A DNA stretch of 9,402 nucleotides from SVTX01 sp045660325 (GTDB taxonomy: Bacteria > Bacillota > Clostridia > Oscillospirales > CAG-272). The position numbers and the translations under genes are program-made. This document shows positions 5,453 through 9,402 of this stretch, piece after piece. The DNA is taken from contig JAZRDO010000020.1 of the NCBI GenBank assembly GCA_045660325.1, forward strand, positions 1 to 9,402, in the 5' to 3' direction. How positions within the stretch are numbered: the stretch's first letter is position 1; every line of letters begins with the position of its first letter. Under the pieces are notes generated by a model. That model was not told the DNA's origin. It ran no database searches and worked only from the letters and a program-made list of their open reading frames with translations.

Positions 5453-6151
5453 ATGAAAAAGGTTTATACCGGTAAAACAAAGCACGTTTATGCTCTTGAA
5501 AACGGCAATGTGTTGCTTAAGTTCAAGGATGACTGCACGGGTAAGGACGGCGTGTTCGATCCCGGCGAAAACACAGTAGGTCTTACAATCGAAGGTATCG
5601 GAAAGGCAAATCTTGAGACCTCGGTGCGTTATTTCGAGCTTCTTCGTGCCGCGGGCATTAAGACTCACTACGTTTCTGCAAACATTGAGGACGCTACAAT
5701 GGAGGTGCTTCCCGCAGAATGCTTCGGTAAGGAGCTTGGCGGTGGAGGTCTTGAGGTAATCTGCCGTCTCGTTGCTACGGGTAGCTTTATCCGCAGATAC
5801 GGCGAGTACATTAAGGACGGAACACCCCTCGAAGGTGGCTACGTTGAATGTACCTTCAAGAACGACGAAAAGGGCGACCCGCTCGTAACAGGCGAGGGCC
5901 TTGTTGCTCTCAAGGTTATGACAGAGGAAATGTTCGTAAGTCTTAAGGAGCAGACACTCAAGATCACAAAGATCGTTGCCGACGACCTCAAGGAAATCGG
6001 ACTTGATCTCTGGGATATCAAGTTTGAGTTCGGTTATAATAACGGCGAGGTTATTCTTATTGATGAGATCGCATCCGGTAATATGAGAGTATACAAGGAC
6101 GGCAAGATCGTTGAACCTACCACACTTACAAAATTGATTCTTAACAGATAA
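5453..6151 (+). CDS. purC: Phosphoribosylaminoimidazole-succinocarboxamide synthase (SAICAR synthetase)
   Basis: A 232-residue PurC, near the usual bacterial length of about 235. It joins CAIR and L-aspartate with ATP to make SAICAR in cytoplasmic purine synthesis. The N-terminal YTGKTKHVYAL (5-15) is the ATP-binding start, VICRLVATGSFIRRYG (102-117) matches the first SAICAR synthetase signature, and LWDIKFEFG (186-194) with VILIDEI (200-206) match the second. After LIDEI the usual PDTCR-type sequence is replaced by ASGNMRVY, a variant I associate with the short clostridial PurC group. ATG 5453 is preferred because GGAG (5443-5446) is six bases upstream; upstream in-frame TTG 5420 and ATG 5441 lack good ribosome sites. 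It stands alone between its own promoter and terminator, with no other pur gene in the window, and is divergent from the phosphoribosyltransferase-like gene. Confidence 0.96.
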   Translation: MKKVYTGKTKHVYALENGNVLLKFKDDCTGKDGVFDPGENTVGLTIEGIGKANLETSVRYFELLRAAGIKTHYVSANIEDATMEVLPAECFGKELGGGGLEVICRLVATGSFIRRYGEYIKDGTPLEGGYVECTFKNDEKGDPLVTGEGLVALKVMTEEMFVSLKEQTLKITKIVADDLKEIGLDLWDIKFEFGYNNGEVILIDEIASGNMRVYKDGKIVEPTTLTKLILNR

Positions 6152-6155
6152 TATT

Positions 6156-6186
6156 AAAAACGGCGGATTTTCCGCCGTTTTTGCTT
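6156..6186 (+). terminator. Terminator of purC
   Basis: A 12-bp stem AAAAACGGCGGA (6156-6167) with TCCGCCGTTTTT (6171-6182) and a three-base loop, beginning five bases after the purC stop codon. The T-run is part of the stem. Confidence 0.92.
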
Positions 6187-6197
6187 TGCTTTAAATA

Positions 6198-6226
6198 TTT
6201 ACAAACGCGTTTTTTTATGCTATAAT
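6198..6226 (+). promoter_or_regulatory. Promoter of the aldehyde dehydrogenase-HAD operon
   Basis: The -35 box TTTACA (6198-6203) and perfect -10 box TATAAT (6221-6226) are 17 bases apart, with an extended TG at 6218-6219. Transcription would begin near 6233, giving a leader of just over 20 bases. Confidence 0.88.
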
Positions 6227-6255
6227 ATTTATATCTTTCAAGTGAGGTGCGGAAA

Positions 6256-7638
6256 ATGGATGCTTCAAGAATAAATGAAATATTAAACTCCCAGCGCGAA
6301 TATTTCGCTTCGGGCGAGACGAGGGATATAAAATTCCGCAAGAACGCGCTGAAAACGCTTTATTCGGGCATCAAGGCGCACGAGAGGGAAATCCTCGACG
6401 CACTTCATTCTGACCTCGGAAAGAGCGATTTTGAGAGTATTATGTGTGAGATCGGCATGACTCTGTCGGGAATTTCGTACATGCTTAAAAATATAGATAA
6501 ATTTGCAAAGAGAAGGAAGGTTAAGACACCTCTGGCGCAGTTTGCCGCAAAGAGCTTTGTGGTAACCGAGCCTTACGGCAACGTGCTTATTATGAGCCCT
6601 TGGAATTACCCCTTCTTGCTTACAATGTCTCCTTTGGTGAACGCGATCGCTGCGGGAAATACTGCGATCATCAAGCCCTCGGCATATTCTGAAAATACCT
6701 CACGCGTTATTGCAAGGATTTTGGGCGAGTGCTTCTTAGAAAAATTCGTTTCGGTCATTGAGGGCGGAAGAGAAGAGAATTCCCACCTGCTTAATTGCAA
6801 ATTTGACTTTATTTTCTTTACCGGTAGCCAGAGCGTAGGCAAGGTAGTACTTCGAAGCGCGGCGGAGCATATTACTCCCTGTGTGCTTGAGCTTGGTGGA
6901 AAGAGCCCCTGTATAGTTGACGAGAGCGCGAAGATCGACCTTGCAGCAAAGAGAATCGTGTTTGGTAAGCTTATAAACTGCGGACAAACCTGTGTAGCTC
7001 CCGACTATATTGTATGCCATAGCAGTATAAAGGATAAGCTTCGTGATGCAGTTATCCGTGAGATTCGGGCGCAGTACGGAGAGAATCCCCTTGAGAATGA
7101 TACCTATGGCAAGATCATAAGCAAAAAGCATTTTGACAGAATAGTTTCCTTGATAGATGATAAGAAGGTCGTGTTCGGCGGTAATTTTGATCGCGAGGCT
7201 CAAAAGATTTGTCCGACAGTTATGGATAACGTCGAGTACACCGACGCGGTTATGGGTGAGGAGATCTTCGGCCCTATCATTCCAATTCTTACCTACGATA
7301 ATCTCGATGAGCTTGTTATGAGCTTCAATGATAAGCAAAAGCCCCTGGCCCTCTATATTTTCTCCGAGAACAAAAAGAATATAGACAAGGTGATTTCGGG
7401 CGCACGGTACGGAGGCGGCTGTGTGAATGATACGATAATCCATTTGGCGACCGATGAAATGGGCTTCGGCGGTGTCGGCGAGAGCGGTATGGGTGCATAT
7501 CACGGCAAGGTGGGCTTTGATGCCTTCAGCCATAAAAAGAGCATTGTAGATAAAAAGACGTTTATGGATCTCGGTATGAGATATCAGCCGTACAATGAGA
7601 AAAAATACGGCAAGCTTATAAGATTTTTCTTGAAATGA
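6256..7638 (+). CDS. NAD(P)-dependent aldehyde dehydrogenase (class 3-type)
   Basis: A 460-residue ALDH, the length of the class 3/fatty-aldehyde dehydrogenase group, which lacks the N-terminal extension of class 1 and 2 enzymes. It oxidises an aldehyde to the acid with NAD(P)+. Visible landmarks are EPYGNVLIMSPWNYPF (105-120) with Asn117, IKPSAYSENTS (139-149) for cofactor binding, FTGSQSVGK (188-196), catalytic base Glu212 in LELGGKSP (211-218), catalytic Cys246 in NCGQTC (241-246), EEIFGP (335-340) and NDTIIHLATDEMGFGGVGESGMGAYHG in 391-417, typical of class 3. All catalytic residues are present. ATG 6256 is chosen with GAGGTG (6244-6249) six bases upstream, over an in-frame GTG at 6247. 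It forms a two-gene operon with the HAD gene 10 bases downstream. The substrate cannot be told from sequence. Confidence 0.95.
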   Translation: MDASRINEILNSQREYFASGETRDIKFRKNALKTLYSGIKAHEREILDALHSDLGKSDFESIMCEIGMTLSGISYMLKNIDKFAKRRKVKTPLAQFAAKSFVVTEPYGNVLIMSPWNYPFLLTMSPLVNAIAAGNTAIIKPSAYSENTSRVIARILGECFLEKFVSVIEGGREENSHLLNCKFDFIFFTGSQSVGKVVLRSAAEHITPCVLELGGKSPCIVDESAKIDLAAKRIVFGKLINCGQTCVAPDYIVCHSSIKDKLRDAVIREIRAQYGENPLENDTYGKIISKKHFDRIVSLIDDKKVVFGGNFDREAQKICPTVMDNVEYTDAVMGEEIFGPIIPILTYDNLDELVMSFNDKQKPLALYIFSENKKNIDKVISGARYGGGCVNDTIIHLATDEMGFGGVGESGMGAYHGKVGFDAFSHKKSIVDKKTFMDLGMRYQPYNEKKYGKLIRFFLK

Positions 7639-7648
7639 GGACGTAAAA

Positions 7649-8365
7649 ATGAGCAAAATTAAAGCTGTTCTTTTTGATCTTGACGGAACGCTGCTTCCTA
7701 TGGATCAGGATACTTTTATTGCCGCGTATTTCGGCGGATTAACAAAAAAATTCGCGCCCTTAGGATATGATCCCAATGCTCTTGTTGCAGGTATCTGGCA
7801 GGGAACGAAGGCGATGATAACCAATAACGGCGAGAAGCTTAACGAGGAGAGATTCTGGGAGTGCTTTTCGGGTATTGTTGGCGCGGATATTTTAAATAGA
7901 ACTGAGGATTTTGACGAGTTTTATGAAAATAAATTCTGCGAGGTGCAGAAGAGCTGTGGGTACAGTCCGCGTGCGATTGACGTGATAAATGCCGTAAAGG
8001 CGAAGGGCCTTCGCATAATCCTCGCGACGAATCCTATTTTCCCCGCAACCGCAACTCATCAGAGATGCGAGTGGGCAGGACTTGCTCTGGATATGTTTGA
8101 GCTTATCACAACGTATGAAAATTCGCATTACTGTAAGCCAAATATCAAATATTACCTCGAAATCCTTGAAAAGACGGGACTTTCTCCCGAGGAGTGCGTT
8201 ATGGTCGGCAACGACGTCGGCGAGGATATGATAACCGAGAAGCTTGGTATGAAGACATTTCTTTTGACCGATTGCCTTATCAATAAGTCGGGCGAGGACA
8301 TCACAAAGTATCAAAACGGCGGATTTAATGAGCTTATTGAGTTTGTTGAGGGGTTGAATAAATAA
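7649..8365 (+). CDS. HAD-superfamily hydrolase (phosphatase-like)
   Basis: A 238-residue HAD hydrolase with all four motifs: FDLDGT (9-14, nucleophile Asp10 and general acid Asp12), ILATNP (124-129, Thr127), Lys163 in YCKPN, and GNDVGEDM (187-194) with Asp189 and Asp193 binding Mg2+. The helical cap lies between residues about 16 and 100, so it is subfamily I, like phosphoglycolate phosphatases. It probably removes phosphate from a small metabolite, but the substrate is unknown. The ribosome site GAGG (7637-7640) overlaps the stop codon of the aldehyde dehydrogenase gene, so the two are coupled in one operon, which may point to a common metabolite-repair or detoxification job (inference). Confidence 0.93.
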   Translation: MSKIKAVLFDLDGTLLPMDQDTFIAAYFGGLTKKFAPLGYDPNALVAGIWQGTKAMITNNGEKLNEERFWECFSGIVGADILNRTEDFDEFYENKFCEVQKSCGYSPRAIDVINAVKAKGLRIILATNPIFPATATHQRCEWAGLALDMFELITTYENSHYCKPNIKYYLEILEKTGLSPEECVMVGNDVGEDMITEKLGMKTFLLTDCLINKSGEDITKYQNGGFNELIEFVEGLNK

Positions 8366-8373
8366 TAAGAAGA

Positions 8374-8395
8374 AAAGGGCGGGGAACCGCCCTTT
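8374..8395 (+). terminator. Terminator after the HAD gene
   Basis: A 9-bp stem AAAGGGCGG (8374-8382) with CCGCCCTTT (8387-8395) and a GGAA loop, nine bases after the HAD stop codon. The downstream T-run is short (GTGATAAG follows), so termination rests on the three T in the stem. Confidence 0.8.
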
Positions 8396-8410
8396 GTGAT
8401 AAGTAACATT

Positions 8411-8640
8411 TCCGGGAAGCTGAACCTACATTCGGTGCGTCGACTTCCGTCGACATCAAATGCACCGAACAGTGAGAATGCAAGCATTCTCACACGAGCA
8501 GAGTCGTCTAACGCCGACAACTCTTACTCGGATTCGTCGCGTTGCTTCCGCAACATCAAATGCGTCAAATCAAGAGAACATTTCGCTCCACTGCATATTT
8601 TCCTTAGTTGCTCCATCCGGGAATCTGAACCCAGATGTGC
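8411..8640. repeat. Nested-hairpin repeat cluster with T-arm-like motifs
   Basis: No gene is visible here. Two direct copies of TCCGGGAA-N-CTGAACC (8411-8427 and 8617-8633) are the reverse complement of a tRNA T-arm-like GGTTCAG. Between them are two stem-loops with the same TTCC loop and the same ATCAAAT bulge but different stems: TTCGGTGC+GTCGAC...GTCGAC+GCACCGAA (8431-8469) and CGC+GTTGC...GCAAC+GCG (8538-8564), 101 bases apart. A further hairpin GTGAGAATGC-AA-GCATTCTCAC lies at 8472-8493. The conserved loop and bulge with compensated stems indicate a structured repeat family rather than random DNA. The layout recalls the units after tRNA-Asn. Confidence 0.7.
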
Positions 8641-8720
8641 GCCAATGTTTATTTCACACAAAATTTATCCTGCGCACATCGTATCGCATTCGCGGTGCGA
8701 ATGCAAGCGGGTTCGATTCG
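8634..8720. repeat. Inverted repeat and T-arm-like motif next to the recombinase
   Basis: An inverted repeat GATGTGCGC (8634-8642) with GCGCACATC (8672-8680) encloses 29 AT-rich bases. It is followed by a hairpin GCATTCGC-GGT-GCGAATGC (8686-8704) and by GCGGGTTCGATTC (8707-8719), which looks like the 5' strand and loop of a tRNA T-arm on the plus strand. No complete tRNA can be folded. Its place beside a site-specific recombinase makes an attachment region possible, but this is not shown. Confidence 0.55.
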
Positions 8721-8730
8721 GTAAGTTCTT

Positions 8731-9402
8731 CTAAAACACAAAAAAGGAGTGGAAAATCCACTCCTTTTTGTGTTTTGGTGACCCGGACGATTGGATGTCC
8801 GAACTATTTGCCATATATTCAATTTCATCGGTTGTGGGGATGTTTATCGGCTTGTCATCGAAGGTGAGAATTAGTTTGATATAATCGTCATAAACGAAAA
8901 TTGCCTTGACGAGTCCGTCAATCAAACGTTCCTTATTTTTCTCAAATCGGAGATCAAGATTTCGGAACTTATGCAGCGTGAACAGAATGAAGTCCTTCGT
9001 TATCTTCGGTTTCTTGGCTTCCTCAAGTTTGATGTTCAAAGTTATTTTCTCTTCTTCTGTCTCAAGCTCTTCCAAGCGTGCTTTTGTCGTGCGAGTGACA
9101 ACGCCTTTCTCGATAGCCTTCATAATGTTGTCGATTGAGGATTGAACCTCTTTGAGTTGAGCCTCAAGCGCGAGGATCATTTCGTCATCCTCATTCAGAA
9201 GAGCCATCACATCGTCAGCCATATCACTGAGAAGCTTATCGTTGTTCAGCCAAGCGGATATCTGCTCGATAACCTTGTCTTCAATCCAATCCTTGCGAAT
9301 TGCCTTGCGGTCGCATTCGTGGCGTTTGGCACTGGCGCATTTGTAATAACGGTAAATCACACCGTTAGGTTTGTTCGCGCTGTCACCTACAAACATAGAA
9401 TT
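8731..9402 (-). CDS. Large serine recombinase, C-terminal part (partial)
   Basis: The visible 223 codons are the C-terminal part of a large serine recombinase; the catalytic N-terminal domain lies outside the window and the frame is open to the edge. The zinc-ribbon end is seen as YRYYKCASAKRHECDRK followed by KDWIEDKVIEQI, the usual motif after the zinc ribbon. It is followed by a long charged coiled coil (LALEAQLKEVQSSIDNIMKA and onward, with EELETEEEKITLNIKLEEAKK) and a closing beta segment IFVYDDYIKLILTFD, all in the normal order for transposon and phage integrases. The protein ends in SSGSPKHKKEWIFHSFFVF, encoded across the terminator stem, which may be a recently gained tail. Such enzymes insert and excise mobile elements without host factors. 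No cargo or element boundary is fixed here. Confidence 0.9.
   Translation of the reverse strand, partial: NSMFVGDSANKPNGVIYRYYKCASAKRHECDRKAIRKDWIEDKVIEQISAWLNNDKLLSDMADDVMALLNEDDEMILALEAQLKEVQSSIDNIMKAIEKGVVTRTTKARLEELETEEEKITLNIKLEEAKKPKITKDFILFTLHKFRNLDLRFEKNKERLIDGLVKAIFVYDDYIKLILTFDDKPINIPTTDEIEYMANSSDIQSSGSPKHKKEWIFHSFFVF
8733..8776 (-). terminator. Long terminator hairpin of the recombinase gene
   Basis: A stem of about 20 bp (AAAACACAAAAAAGGAGTGG at 8733-8752 pairs with 8758-8776 with one bulged A) closed by a short A-rich loop. On the minus strand it ends in a T-run plus GTGTTTT. The last base of the recombinase stop codon is at its foot (TAG, complement of 8731-8733), so the C-terminal residues of the protein are encoded by the hairpin itself. 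Confidence 0.8.

Noticed and set aside
6736..7656. Long minus-strand frame of about 306 codons
   Set aside because: It lies inside the aldehyde dehydrogenase gene, which has all catalytic motifs, its own promoter and a ribosome site; the opposite frame has no recognisable domain.
8707..8730. A complete tRNA gene beginning upstream of the GGTTCGATTC motif
   Set aside because: No anticodon arm, D-arm or paired acceptor stem could be found on either side.
8396..8867. Plus-strand frames across the repeat cluster
   Set aside because: They run through hairpins and antisense to the recombinase, lack ribosome sites and have no family features.

Overview
The window looks like a contig from an uncultured, moderately low-GC Clostridia-type Firmicute, probably gut-associated. 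The clues are strong AGGAGG-type ribosome binding sites, TTGACA/TATAAT promoters with 17-base spacers, a PadR-DUF1700-DUF4097 operon and a compact PurC. The sequence alone does not support a genus name.

Left end (1-760, + strand): the tail of an rRNA operon in an unusual order. The 3' end of 23S rRNA is followed by tRNA-Lys(CUU), two tandem 5S rRNA genes that share a near-identical core but have different terminal helices, tRNA-Asn(GUU), and a very strong terminator. From 761 to 1150 there is no gene. This stretch holds two diverged repeat units, each made of small hairpins followed by a copy of the tRNA-Asn 3' tail and a terminator-like hairpin. It looks like scar tissue of repeated recombination at the tRNA end, or a dispersed palindromic repeat family.

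Middle left (1150-2400): a small AT-rich methyltransferase-like gene with its own promoter and an unrecognised lipoprotein, possibly cargo inserted next to the tRNA. Next comes a three-gene operon (2475-4352): a PadR-family repressor, a DUF1700/HAAS membrane protein and a DUF4097 membrane-anchored beta-repeat protein. The genes overlap, a promoter with a dyad over the -10 box precedes them, and a terminator follows. This is a familiar envelope-associated module.

Middle right (4376-6190): a repeat-containing convergent intergenic region, then a phosphoribosyltransferase-fold protein on the minus strand whose PRPP loop lacks the acidic pair. Its promoter region is shared divergently with purC (SAICAR synthetase, purine synthesis) and contains TTGTA/TACAA palindromes. 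A two-gene operon follows (6256-8365): a class-3-type aldehyde dehydrogenase and a HAD hydrolase.

Right end (8366-9402): about 340 bases of nested hairpins and T-arm-like motifs with no gene, then the C-terminal part of a large serine recombinase on the minus strand, cut by the window edge. Its stop codon lies at the foot of a long terminator hairpin. The hairpins here resemble those beside tRNA-Asn at the left end, which makes a palindromic repeat family the most distinctive unexplained signal in the window.
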